Shown piece after piece: positions 7,392 to 15,303 of a stretch of DNA of 17,004 bases. Within the stretch, counting starts at the first letter, position 1; the number at the start of each line of letters is the position of its first letter. The position numbers and the translations under genes are program-made. The stretch comes from Nitrospinaceae bacterium (GTDB taxonomy: Bacteria; Nitrospinota; Nitrospinia; Nitrospinales; VA-1): the NCBI GenBank assembly GCA_029937635.1, contig JAPYPM010000019.1, forward strand, positions 1 to 17,004, in the 5' to 3' direction. The notes beneath the pieces were generated by a model. That model was given only the letters and a program-made list of their open reading frames with translations, searched no databases and was not told where the DNA came from.

Positions 7392-7572
7392 TTAATCTAG
7401 GTTCAACTTTTTTTGGTATTCACGAATATATTGTTTTTTAGTTTTACGAATGAACTGAGATCTTTTGAGTTCTAGTTGAGAACTAAAACTATCTATTTTC
7501 TCAAAATTGGTTTTGTAAAACAATTATAACCTGTTGTACATCTTTTTGTTTATCGGTTTTATTTAAAACCAT
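7392..7572 (-). pseudogene. Small basic ORF broken by a one-base frameshift
   Basis: On the minus strand AGGAG precedes an ATG at 7572 with ideal spacing. The frame reads 23 residues (MVLNKTDKQKDVQQVIIVLQ, then NQF) and hits TGA inside a TTTT run (complement of 7503-7506). If one T of that run is removed, the frame continues as EKIDSFSSQLELKRSQ and FIRKTKKQYIREYQKKLNLD to a TAA ending at 7392, giving a 59-residue, lysine-rich, probably helical protein. The product is not recognised. The coding-like amino acid composition on both sides of the slip and the strong ribosome binding site argue that it is or recently was a gene. A sequencing error in the homopolymer, or a 23-residue peptide, are alternatives. 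Confidence 0.4.
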
Positions 7573-7676
7573 TTGTTTCTCCTTTATTTTTTTTAATTAA
7601 TACTCTTTTATCACTTGCTTAATGAATTAAGGTGTGCCAAAATCATAACAACATCTAGAGACGCTCATCTCTATTT

Positions 7677-7721
7677 AAAAAATACCTGTAGATCAGATTA
7701 TTGGTCTACAGGTATTTTTTT
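7677..7721. terminator. Bidirectional intrinsic terminator inside the element
   Basis: AATACCTGTAGA (7681-7692) and TCTACAGGTATT (7705-7716) form a perfect 12-bp stem with a 12-nt loop. T residues follow on the plus strand (7715-7721), and A residues precede it (7677-7682), which make a T-tract on the minus strand. It insulates the ParB-like gene on the right from the tRNA side on the left. Confidence 0.8.
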
Positions 7722-7740
7722 CATTTCAACTCCTCTTTTG

Positions 7741-8013
7741 ATGTTCCGGTATGATTTAAAAAGGTTTATTCGTATTGAATTAAAAATTAAAGACACTATC
7801 AGAAGACACACAGTTAGAGATCGTAAAGTTAGATTAATACTTATGACTAAACAGAAATATATAAAAAAGAAAAGAATAGTCAATCTAGATATATCAAAGG
7901 GTTTGAAACGTCTTAAAGTGTTTGAAAAAGGTAAATTCTCAAATGAATTTAAACAGTTTCTAATTCTTTTTTCTGCTATACTCCATATGGGGACAAATTT
8001 GTCCCTATATTAA
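7741..8013 (+). CDS. Possible small basic protein upstream of the ParB-like gene
   Basis: An open frame of 90 codons from ATG 7741 gives a very basic protein (many Lys, Arg and Ile) without recognisable motifs. A TTG at 7615 would extend it, but only by reading through the terminator hairpin at 7677-7721, so the longer form is unlikely. No Shine-Dalgarno is visible at 7741 or at the internal ATG at 7843. The frame ends inside the palindrome at 7985-8010, 24 nt before the next gene. Codon choice (AGA arginine, A/T at third positions) resembles the ParB-like gene, but this is also expected of AT-rich noncoding DNA. It may be a small DNA-binding protein or nothing. Confidence 0.3.
   Translation: MFRYDLKRFIRIELKIKDTIRRHTVRDRKVRLILMTKQKYIKKKRIVNLDISKGLKRLKVFEKGKFSNEFKQFLILFSAILHMGTNLSLY
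7985..8010. promoter_or_regulatory. Palindromic operator or parS-like site
   Basis: GGGACAAATTTGTCCC (7990-8005) is a perfect 16-bp palindrome. One mismatched pair further out, ATAT on the left and ATAT on the right extend the symmetry to 26 bp (7985-8010). It lies 27 nt before the start codon of a protein with a ParB-type helix-turn-helix. It could be an autoregulatory operator or a ParB-type nucleation site. It is not a terminator because no T-tract directly follows. Confidence 0.55.
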
Positions 8014-8037
8014 TATTATCTTTTTTGGAGTTTCACC

Positions 8038-9804
8038 TTGAAACTATCAACTAATGAGATAAAACCAAATCCCATCAATGATCAAATCTATTCTGTTACT
8101 GAGATTGACGACTTAGAACTATCATTAAAAACTCATGGTCAACTAGAACCAATTGTCGTTAATAAAAAAAATACTCTTATTTCAGGTCATAGGAGATTCT
8201 ATGCTATTAAGAGATTAGGGTGGTCAGAATGTGATGTAAGAGTTTTAGAACCAAAAAATGACATTATCTCTTTGATCGAATTTAACAGACATCGGGTTAA
8301 ATCTGTCACCGACATATTAAATGAATCAAGGTTTCTTGAAAAAGAATTAAGAACTAATATAGGTCGTGGTTCGAAATCCATTGTACGAAATGGAAAACGA
8401 ATGAGAACTATTATTGAAGTTTCAAAGAAACTTGGTTTATCCACCACTCAACTCAAAAAGATTAAATCAATAGCCAACTACGATCCTAAGATATTAGAAA
8501 GAATTGATTGTGGAGAATTATCAGTTCATCAAGGATATGAAATTGTTAGAAAGAAACATATCACTAATGAATCAGAAAAAGTCTCAAAAGAAGATAATTT
8601 TAAGAATAGATTTAGAAAACTGCTTAAAGATTATCAACCATCAAAACAATTAATCAATGAAACCATTTCCAAATCTTATCCATTCTGTATTGAGAATTTA
8701 AAGAATGGAGAGGATAAAAGATTAGAACTTATAGAAAATCTTGATTTCTTAAAGAACCTAGATAACCGTGAAAGTGTTCTCTATAAAAAATATCTTGAAG
8801 TTGAAAAATCAAAACTGAATAAGAAACTCATTAATACGGTTGAGAGAAATCTTTGGAATGTTGGTAATTGGAAAAATAAGAAGACCACAACAAGTGAAAT
8901 TGAGAAGATTGAACCTGAAATCATATTTGTTGATAAAACTAATAACGATGCATTTAATATTCTCCGCCAAAACATTCATTCGATGGAATACACACCGAAT
9001 CCTGGACGATTATTAAAATGTATCGTAATAGATAAACCTACTGGGAAGTACCTTGGTGTTTTAACAATAGCTTCTGATTTCACCTCACTAGAAAATAGAG
9101 ATGATTTTATAGGATGGAATGAAGTCGATAAATATAAAAAAGGAAAACTGAATAATACAGCTGTTATGAGTTCTTGTGTATCAGTTCAACCATTCGGTTA
9201 TAACGGTCTTGGTGGAAAACTAATGTCACTAGTTGCCACTACATCACCCATAAGAGATCTATGGAAAAAGAAATATAAAGATACTTTAGTAGGTATGACT
9301 ACTACATCTTTATTTGGACAATTCTCTTTGTATGATGGAGTTCCTATTTGGAAAGGTCTTGGTGAGAGTAAAGGTATTGTTTATCTAAAACCTGATGATG
9401 AAATATATGGATTCTGGTCAAACTGGTTAAAGAAAAATCATACAAAAGAGTATGAAGAAGTCATAAGTAAATCTTCACCAAAACAAAAGATAATTCAGTT
9501 AATATTCAGATACCTTGATATTGACTCCAACAAGTATAGGAGTGAACTCAAACGAGGAGTTTATTTTTGTTCTTTCTATGACAATGGTAAAGAGTTTCTA
9601 TGTGGAGATATCAAAGAAACAAAACTGGAATTGAATGACCGTATTAAAAAAGGATATGACTACAATTTAGATTGGTGGAAGGATAAAGCTTTAAAGAGAT
9701 ATTACAAGTTACATAAAGAGAAAAGACTTAATACTGACAATCTTTGGTATCAATCTATAGACCCAGATTTGATGAAAAGTTGGTTATTATCTAGAGGAAT
9801 TTAA
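8038..9804 (+). CDS. ParB/Srx-domain protein fused to a DUF4338/Mom-like C-terminal domain
   Basis: The 588-residue protein starts at a TTG with GGAG at 8027-8030, 7 nt upstream. Residues 5-95 are a ParB/Srx-type N-domain: EIKPNPINDQIYSVTEIDD, HGQLEPIVV (33-41) and the box II-like ISGHRRFYAIKRLG (48-61). A ParB-type helix-turn-helix follows (EVSKKLGLSTTQLKKIKSIA, 127-146) with the LSVHQGYEIV helix (161-170). A charged linker covers about 180-290. The C-terminal region (about 300-450) reads VIDKPTGKYLGVL, RDDFIGW (354-360), then a GNAT-like loop QPFGYNGLGGKLMSLVA (384-400), TTSLFGQ (422-428) and PIWKGLGESKG (436-446). This order of motifs resembles DUF4338, the DruA protein of Druantia defence, and Mom-type DNA modification enzymes. 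That is recognition by pattern, not a computed match. About 140 residues of basic tail follow. The gene is near 30% GC in sampled lines, lower than flanking genes, and lies between tRNA-derived repeats. DNA modification, phage defence or element maintenance are possible roles. Confidence 0.72.
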   Translation: MKLSTNEIKPNPINDQIYSVTEIDDLELSLKTHGQLEPIVVNKKNTLISGHRRFYAIKRLGWSECDVRVLEPKNDIISLIEFNRHRVKSVTDILNESRFLEKELRTNIGRGSKSIVRNGKRMRTIIEVSKKLGLSTTQLKKIKSIANYDPKILERIDCGELSVHQGYEIVRKKHITNESEKVSKEDNFKNRFRKLLKDYQPSKQLINETISKSYPFCIENLKNGEDKRLELIENLDFLKNLDNRESVLYKKYLEVEKSKLNKKLINTVERNLWNVGNWKNKKTTTSEIEKIEPEIIFVDKTNNDAFNILRQNIHSMEYTPNPGRLLKCIVIDKPTGKYLGVLTIASDFTSLENRDDFIGWNEVDKYKKGKLNNTAVMSSCVSVQPFGYNGLGGKLMSLVATTSPIRDLWKKKYKDTLVGMTTTSLFGQFSLYDGVPIWKGLGESKGIVYLKPDDEIYGFWSNWLKKNHTKEYEEVISKSSPKQKIIQLIFRYLDIDSNKYRSELKRGVYFCSFYDNGKEFLCGDIKETKLELNDRIKKGYDYNLDWWKDKALKRYYKLHKEKRLNTDNLWYQSIDPDLMKSWLLSRGI

Positions 9805-10156
9805 AAATTCAAAACTGAACCTTTAAAATTTTAACTATGTTCAATCTCTGTTCAATTAAAAATTATGAAAATAAATCGTTTAAAAACAATAGTTTAATTA
9901 TGGACACGGTAACTGAAAATCCTCGTATCAGCGGTTCGATTTCTTTCCCAGGCATTTTCCCTAAAGTATATTTCTCTTTCTTTTTTTACCTAACTGAAGT
10001 TGTTTCTACTCAATACTTATAAGGGGATCAATACTTATTCTTCTGTAACCATTCTTTTACATACTCTATAAGAATAGATAAAAAAGATACTTCCAAAGTT
10101 TTCGTGATTTATTTTTTAAAAAAATGGGGGGGGTATTTGTAGTCTTTATATAGATA
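9805..10156. other. Intergenic region holding the tRNA-derived repeat, no gene seen
   Basis: The first 100 bp are AT-rich with no strong terminator for the ParB-like gene. The middle is the degenerate tRNA repeat. A run of eight G residues lies at 10126-10133. An open frame through the repeat on the plus strand is a chance reading of the tRNA copy. Confidence 0.6.
9912..10075 (+). repeat. Right copy of the tRNA-derived direct repeat (attR-like), 3' half of tRNA-Phe
   Basis: This is the partner of 6996-7157. It begins with ACTGAAAATCCTCGT (anticodon stem-loop), keeps TCAGCGGTTCGATT from the T arm, and continues about 120 bp past the tRNA end. The 5' half of the tRNA is absent and the acceptor strand has changed to CCCAGGC, so it cannot be functional. 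Duplication that begins at the anticodon loop is typical of tyrosine-recombinase integration into a tRNA gene. The divergence implies an old insertion. Confidence 0.8.
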
Positions 10157-10963
10157 TCATTTTTCCCCAACAAATAGGAGATGATTGGCTGTTTCCCAAG
10201 GAAACATTCGTTTTAATAATTCTCCCAACATTTCAGCCAAAGCATTTGTCTGTCCCAAGGAATCTTTCTGAAATATTTCAGACAACATAAATAGCGAAAA
10301 GCTATGACCAACTGGTTCTTCAACCATAACTTTAAATCCCACGTTTTTTAAAATATCACTCATCTCCTGTCTGGTGTGCAGTTTCATATATAAGTCATGT
10401 TCCATCGAATCATCAAGTTTAGGCTTATTAAAAATTTTACGAACTAATAAATTTTTCCGAAGTCTATTGAGAAAGTTATTTGGGTTATGAATGAACCGAC
10501 TCAGAAAATTTTCAGCAGGAACCATCATCAGAATAATTCCATCTTTTTTTAAAACTCGGTATGCTTCTTTAATTGCATCTTGAGAACCATGAGGAAAGTG
10601 TTCAACAACCCCATAGGACAGGTAAACCTCAAAAGAATCATCAGGAAATGGACAATCATGAATATCACAAGCTACAAGGTTAGTCGAGGGGTCAAACTGT
10701 TTAAGCCTTTTCAGTGCAGATGAAACAAAATCAACACCAATAACACGAAACCCTTTTTTTTTAAAATATATAACTTTAGGACCCAATCCACAACCTGCCT
10801 CTAGAATTAGTCCACCTTTGGGTAAGTAATTCTCGTATAAATTTCTTTCTTGACGAGCACGTTTGTAGTCATTAGTAAGTATTAAATCTTCTATTTTATT
10901 CCTAGACCATTCATCCTCGAATTCCACACGGGTCTGATCGTATTCTGGGTTTTTTTTCAACAT
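10157..10963 (-). CDS. Class I SAM-dependent methyltransferase
   Basis: The 268-residue protein has a Methyltransf_11-type Rossmann fold. Motif I is LILEAGCGLG (52-61) for SAM binding, the acidic end of strand 2 is D78 in GVDF, D100 follows strand 3 in ACDIHDCPFPDDSF, and motif IV is YGVVEHFP (117-124). An N-terminal helical extension (1-45) and a C-terminal region (about 155-268) may form the substrate lid. The resemblance is to small-molecule, lipid or sugar methyltransferases of the UbiE/Coq5-like kind. The substrate cannot be read from the sequence. It stands alone, with 258 bp upstream that include a large hairpin. GGAAAAGG lies just before the ATG. It is the first chromosomal gene to the right of the tRNA-derived element. 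Confidence 0.85.
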   Translation of the reverse strand: MLKKNPEYDQTRVEFEDEWSRNKIEDLILTNDYKRARQERNLYENYLPKGGLILEAGCGLGPKVIYFKKKGFRVIGVDFVSSALKRLKQFDPSTNLVACDIHDCPFPDDSFEVYLSYGVVEHFPHGSQDAIKEAYRVLKKDGIILMMVPAENFLSRFIHNPNNFLNRLRKNLLVRKIFNKPKLDDSMEHDLYMKLHTRQEMSDILKNVGFKVMVEEPVGHSFSLFMLSEIFQKDSLGQTNALAEMLGELLKRMFPWETANHLLFVGEK

Positions 10964-11052
10964 ACCTTTTCCAATAAATTTTAAGAAAAACTATCTAATA
11001 CAATATAAGTATGATTAGGCTATAGAAAAACTCACAAACACTCTTTCTAATT

Positions 11053-11090
11053 AATTCATAATCAAGTTGAATAACTATTGATTATGAATT
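11053..11090. repeat. 13-bp perfect inverted repeat
   Basis: AATTCATAATCAA (11053-11065) is the exact reverse complement of TTGATTATGAATT (11078-11090). The 12-nt spacer can form a further GTT/AAC pairing. No T-tract follows directly on either strand. It lies between the end of the exported repeat protein gene and the start of the methyltransferase gene, so it could be a weak terminator, an operator or a processed RNA hairpin. Confidence 0.6.
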
Positions 11091-11221
11091 TAAGTCTAAT
11101 ATTTTTAAAAATCTCCACGATAGTTTTTATTCTGTAACTTTTTTCTATAATCTTAAAATTTTGGAGTTAAATCAAAAGCCACACCCCAAACTAACCCCAA
11201 ACGGGCAAACCTAAAAAAATA

Positions 11222-12553
11222 TTAATTCCCATATTTCATCAGGTGAGACCTAAATTCTTCCAATCCACTTCCAGCATCTATATAAATGTACGAATGACGT
11301 GCCGATGAATTTAAAGCGAAGTTTACACGAGCAAGTTGTGTCCCATCAACGAACATGACATTTGTCCATGGCCTCTTTACTCTATAGTCGCGTTTCCCCG
11401 ACACAAATCTTATGAAGTTTTTAAAAGCTTTTACGCATAATTTTGAGCGCATTCCTTCGAGGTCACATACCGTACGAAGACCACTAGAGTTATTCAAGGT
11501 CCGCTTCTCAAGTTTTTCAGCAAGAACAGCATTATCTGTTGCCTCTACCCGATTTTCTTTCGAAGAAAAATATTTCACAAACTTATCCAACGGAAGATCA
11601 AACCGAAAAGAAACATCAAAGTCATCCTTAATAAACGTATTATATTTTTCTATAGAAACTTCACCCCACGGCTTCATACGCATATCTTGGTTTTTACTGA
11701 CTTCATTCAAAGTTGCTACTCCATCTAAACATTTTTTCTCCGTTAATTCAGTGGAACAAAAATATGTAGCAACCTGAAGTCGCTTTACAAAATCTTGTTT
11801 ATGGTTTGAGTTGATATTTTCGTACATTTTTTTTCTAGGAAGCCACACTCTTTGTGGATCTTGCTGAAGAGCATTAAGCATTTCTTTTGGAGAGGAATTA
11901 TATTTTATTCTGAATGAATGGGAATCCTTTCCTAAACCCTGACTATTACCCATTACTATTTCCTGCCACTTGGTTGGCTTTGGATTCGGAGTAGTCTCGA
12001 TTGATGCCAAGCGACTATATCCGAACATACATTGTTCATTAGAAATTTGCTGGGAGCAATACAAAGAAAAAATTCTAAACTTCCTATTTATTTTATGTTT
12101 TAGAGTTGATATTTCTTCCAAAAAGAGCTTTTGATTTTCTTTTGATATTTTCTCACCTAAAAAAGATACTACCTCTTCTAAAGGAGCATCCCACGGAATC
12201 AAAATTGTATTAAATCCGCCAGTCCTCAAAAATCGAGTACTAATACCAATTGAAAAAATTTCAACCTTAGGTATCTTATCTAATGCCGATGCGAAAAGTT
12301 GGACACCAACATAGCATTGCTCTATAAACTGAATTTGGTCTTCTGTAAACCCAATATCTTCTTTAAATGGAAAGCATTCAACGGAACGTACACCAAACTT
12401 ATTCTCCAAAGAGTTCTTAGCAAGTACCAGTTGATTAAATTTATTAGGGGGACTAGCAAAAGATTCACTCGAGGAAAGAAAAAATAAAATTATTCCCAGT
12501 AGAAAAATACTCAAACTATTCGTTCGTTGTTCTACAGGGGGAAAAATCGTCAT
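11222..12553 (-). CDS. Exported protein of four cysteine-paired repeats, unknown function
   Basis: I do not recognise this 443-residue protein. A signal peptide or membrane anchor is clear (hydrophobic 13-27, small residues SFAS at 31-34). The rest looks like four copies of one domain with a period near 100 residues. Each starts with two cysteines (C60/C80, C166/C175, C266/C275, C363/C373), continues through a helix, then in copies 2-4 has Lys/Pro-Trp (K195-W196, P295-W296, P395-W396) and a beta-like segment ending in FRI/FRF/VNF, then a helix before the next copy. The first copy has a longer cysteine spacing and a displaced PW (120-121). The cysteine pairs are likely disulfides in the periplasm. 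The start ATG overlaps the stop of the upstream ATPase gene by 4 bp, so its translation is coupled to the yhaN-like gene. Confidence 0.72.
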   Translation of the reverse strand: MTIFPPVEQRTNSLSIFLLGIILFFLSSSESFASPPNKFNQLVLAKNSLENKFGVRSVECFPFKEDIGFTEDQIQFIEQCYVGVQLFASALDKIPKVEIFSIGISTRFLRTGGFNTILIPWDAPLEEVVSFLGEKISKENQKLFLEEISTLKHKINRKFRIFSLYCSQQISNEQCMFGYSRLASIETTPNPKPTKWQEIVMGNSQGLGKDSHSFRIKYNSSPKEMLNALQQDPQRVWLPRKKMYENINSNHKQDFVKRLQVATYFCSTELTEKKCLDGVATLNEVSKNQDMRMKPWGEVSIEKYNTFIKDDFDVSFRFDLPLDKFVKYFSSKENRVEATDNAVLAEKLEKRTLNNSSGLRTVCDLEGMRSKLCVKAFKNFIRFVSGKRDYRVKRPWTNVMFVDGTQLARVNFALNSSARHSYIYIDAGSGLEEFRSHLMKYGN

Positions 12554-15252
12554 AAGATTGTCACCGCATTTGCGCCCAAGGAAGAATAAGCATCAAAGAC
12601 ACCCTTGTGGCAGGTAAGAACTATAACTTGTCGTTTTTTGGAAAATTGTAAAACTTTATCTAGCATTTGACTATTGCGATTCTCGTCAAAGTTAACAAAA
12701 ATATCATCCATAACTAGTGGCAGTGGCTCGCTTCGTTTTTCAAATTCCTCTATTAAACCAAACCGAAGAGCAAGGTATAATTGTTCTCTTGTGCCACGAC
12801 TCATCTCTAGCAAACCTTTTACTTGCTCATTTTTATCAACAATAAAAATATCTTCCGAGTCCATCGGTTTAAATATTCTAGAGTAACTCTTCTTTGTCAC
12901 GTAGCCAAATATTCCCTCGGCTGCTTTTATCACCTCAGGTTGCCGCTCCTTTTCATATTTTTTCCTGGCCTGGTCCAACATATGAAGAGCAATTTTACCA
13001 ACAGCCCACTCCTTACCGCACTCTCTAATTTTTTGTCGACCAATCTCTAATTCAGTCTGTTGTTTTGACATATCTTCATTATTTACTAAATAATCAACCT
13101 GAGTCTTTGTTTCTCCTATAGTCTGAAGCAATTGGTCTTTCTCGATGTTTAACTCACTCAATCTTTTCGAAGCACCGTCTAATTTCTGATGATTTTCTTC
13201 CTGACTGCTTGATTTTACAGATTCAATGAATTTATAATAAGAATCTCCTAAACCAACTCGCAGTTGAATGTATTCTTTTTTCTCTGCAATAGTTTTATCT
13301 AAGTAATTTTGCCTTTCGATAGTTTTATTTTTCTCAATAAAACTATCTTCATCCACCACATCAACTGACCTTAAGAATTCTGACATCTCACTATTTTTTT
13401 CCTCTACTTTCCTCTTCAATGTGTTTATTTTTTCATTGATCCCCCGCAGTTGAGCTTCCAAATTTTCCTTTTTTTCCCTTAAAACACGAGTCTCATCAAA
13501 GTGACGATAAATCACCTGTATACTTGTCGGAATATTACTATCCACAATAAAGTTTTTCAAAAAAGGAGCGACTTTACTTATGCGGCTTGAAACTTCTCCT
13601 ATCGTTTTAGACATCTCGTCAAGCCGCTCATCAATGCTTTCTCTTTGCACCATTCTAACTTTAAGGGCACACACCTTATCACCTATCTTCTCTGTGGCTA
13701 GCGGACTCAAGTGTCGATCAAGGCCTCTTTCACCAAGCCATGAAGACCATTCATTAAAAATTTCTTCTCTTTTTTTACTGGCATCCTCCATGAGTTTCAC
13801 GAGCGAGACTTCTAAACTATCTTCAGGTTCATCCTCCGGTTGCATTTCAATTAGTATTTTATTTCGAAATAGTGCTCCCAAACCGACCATAACTAGTCCT
13901 GCCCCAAGAAAAACATAATCAACCAAAACTCCACCAACTGCCAAACCAAAAAAACCAACCCCGATCAATGCGTATGGGAAAACACGCTTTAATTGAGAAA
14001 GAGGTGGTTTTGGCTCTGGTTTATTGGCTCTTTTCTGTTCTTGATGTAAATTTAGTTTGTCTTTCGTACTACTTTCATTCTGTCTAAGTTCAGATAACTT
14101 ATTATAATATTCCTGGATTTCTTTTTTTTCCAACTCTGACAACTCAAATCCACTGATTTGTTCTTCCGTCCATCCTTGTCCAATAGCATTAAGATCAATA
14201 ATGATTTGCGCACTTATATTTCGTCTTTCACTTTTCACTTTCAACTCGTCTTTAATGACCGACTGTATTTCATTAAGGGATTGTTGAAGAAATAAGACAT
14301 CACCTTCACATGCCAGCAAATCATCGTTCACCACTATGCTACACAATTTTATTTTTAATTCTTCATAAGCTTGTTCCTCTTCTTTGATTTGTTTAAGTAA
14401 ATTTTTTCTATCTACTTGAATAGACGATAATATATGCATCCCATCTTCAGGAAAATTAGAAATAGTTTTCATTTGGCTAACTTCTTCCTCGGCAATTAAT
14501 ACTTCCACAACCACTGGGAATAGTTCTTGCTGAGTTTCAAGCAATTTCTTTGTTAAATTGACTTTGTCTATTTCCTTGATCTTTTTATTTTTCTCATCAT
14601 TCATCTGGGACAACGTATTATTTAATTCATTATACTTGCCAAGATTTTTTTGAACTTGCATTATCTCTTTTTCAACTTCATTTATTTCACCAAGGATCCC
14701 CCGCATTCGACACTGCCCTCTAGGCTTAAATATCTCTAAACAGGATTTGTCTATCTCTTGTTCTATTTTCCCCAAAGACACATCCCCTAACCCCATTCCC
14801 ACACCATAGATACGGTTCTTAATTTCTTCACCTCGCAAGCTTTGTATGTCATGTAGTTCATCAATAGTAAATGCATAAAGGTTTTTAAAAACCTCTTTAG
14901 TGGCGTATCCTAAAAGAGAATTAAGATATGATTCCCCCTGATTTTCTGTCGAATCCGTGCGGATTACAGGGCCATCTTTTTTATCTGATTGCCTATCAAT
15001 TGAGATTAATTGCCCCGATGCTAAAACACATTGCAACCCCCCACCCAAACGACCTCCATTAACCGGAGTGTACTGATTTACTCTTTGGTTCTTCCCGGGA
15101 AAACCAAACAACACGCATCTTATAAACTCAAGCAACGTAGTTTTTCCAAATTCATTGGGACCATAGATAATATTTAGCCCCGAAGACAGGCCTTTCAATT
15201 TTCTAGCAGAAAAAATTCCAAACCCATCAATTTGAATTTCTCTAATTTCCAT
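12550..15252 (-). CDS. YhaN-like SMC/SbcC-type ATPase with central membrane hairpin
   Basis: The 900-residue protein has a split ABC ATPase head. The N-terminus has IQIDGFGIF and the Walker A loop GPNEFGKTT (31-39). The C-terminus has the ABC signature SRGTREQLYLALR (818-830), Walker B PLVMDDIF (845-852) and the switch histidine region VLTCHKG (878-884). Long coiled coils lie at about 185-420 and 470-760. At the hairpin tip, instead of the CxxC zinc hook of SbcC/Rad50, there are two membrane segments (about 425-462), as described for the Bacillus YhaN type. This would tether a DNA-processing ATPase to the inner membrane. The partner nuclease gene lies 51 bp upstream. The 3' end overlaps the next gene by 4 bp. 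The role is probably double-strand end processing or genome surveillance, inferred from the family. Confidence 0.85.
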   Translation of the reverse strand: MEIREIQIDGFGIFSARKLKGLSSGLNIIYGPNEFGKTTLLEFIRCVLFGFPGKNQRVNQYTPVNGGRLGGGLQCVLASGQLISIDRQSDKKDGPVIRTDSTENQGESYLNSLLGYATKEVFKNLYAFTIDELHDIQSLRGEEIKNRIYGVGMGLGDVSLGKIEQEIDKSCLEIFKPRGQCRMRGILGEINEVEKEIMQVQKNLGKYNELNNTLSQMNDEKNKKIKEIDKVNLTKKLLETQQELFPVVVEVLIAEEEVSQMKTISNFPEDGMHILSSIQVDRKNLLKQIKEEEQAYEELKIKLCSIVVNDDLLACEGDVLFLQQSLNEIQSVIKDELKVKSERRNISAQIIIDLNAIGQGWTEEQISGFELSELEKKEIQEYYNKLSELRQNESSTKDKLNLHQEQKRANKPEPKPPLSQLKRVFPYALIGVGFFGLAVGGVLVDYVFLGAGLVMVGLGALFRNKILIEMQPEDEPEDSLEVSLVKLMEDASKKREEIFNEWSSWLGERGLDRHLSPLATEKIGDKVCALKVRMVQRESIDERLDEMSKTIGEVSSRISKVAPFLKNFIVDSNIPTSIQVIYRHFDETRVLREKKENLEAQLRGINEKINTLKRKVEEKNSEMSEFLRSVDVVDEDSFIEKNKTIERQNYLDKTIAEKKEYIQLRVGLGDSYYKFIESVKSSSQEENHQKLDGASKRLSELNIEKDQLLQTIGETKTQVDYLVNNEDMSKQQTELEIGRQKIRECGKEWAVGKIALHMLDQARKKYEKERQPEVIKAAEGIFGYVTKKSYSRIFKPMDSEDIFIVDKNEQVKGLLEMSRGTREQLYLALRFGLIEEFEKRSEPLPLVMDDIFVNFDENRNSQMLDKVLQFSKKRQVIVLTCHKGVFDAYSSLGANAVTIL

Positions 15253-15303
15253 CTATTTTCCCAACGATTAAAAAACTATCTAAATTATTATTTTAATGAC
15301 AAT

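Noticed and set aside
7615..8013. 132-codon TTG-started version of the small basic ORF
   Set aside because: Its first 42 codons run through a strong bidirectional terminator hairpin. Only the shorter form from 7741 was kept, with low confidence.
9837..10022. 61-codon open frame on the plus strand
   Set aside because: It reads straight through the degenerate tRNA repeat, so it is a chance frame and not a gene.
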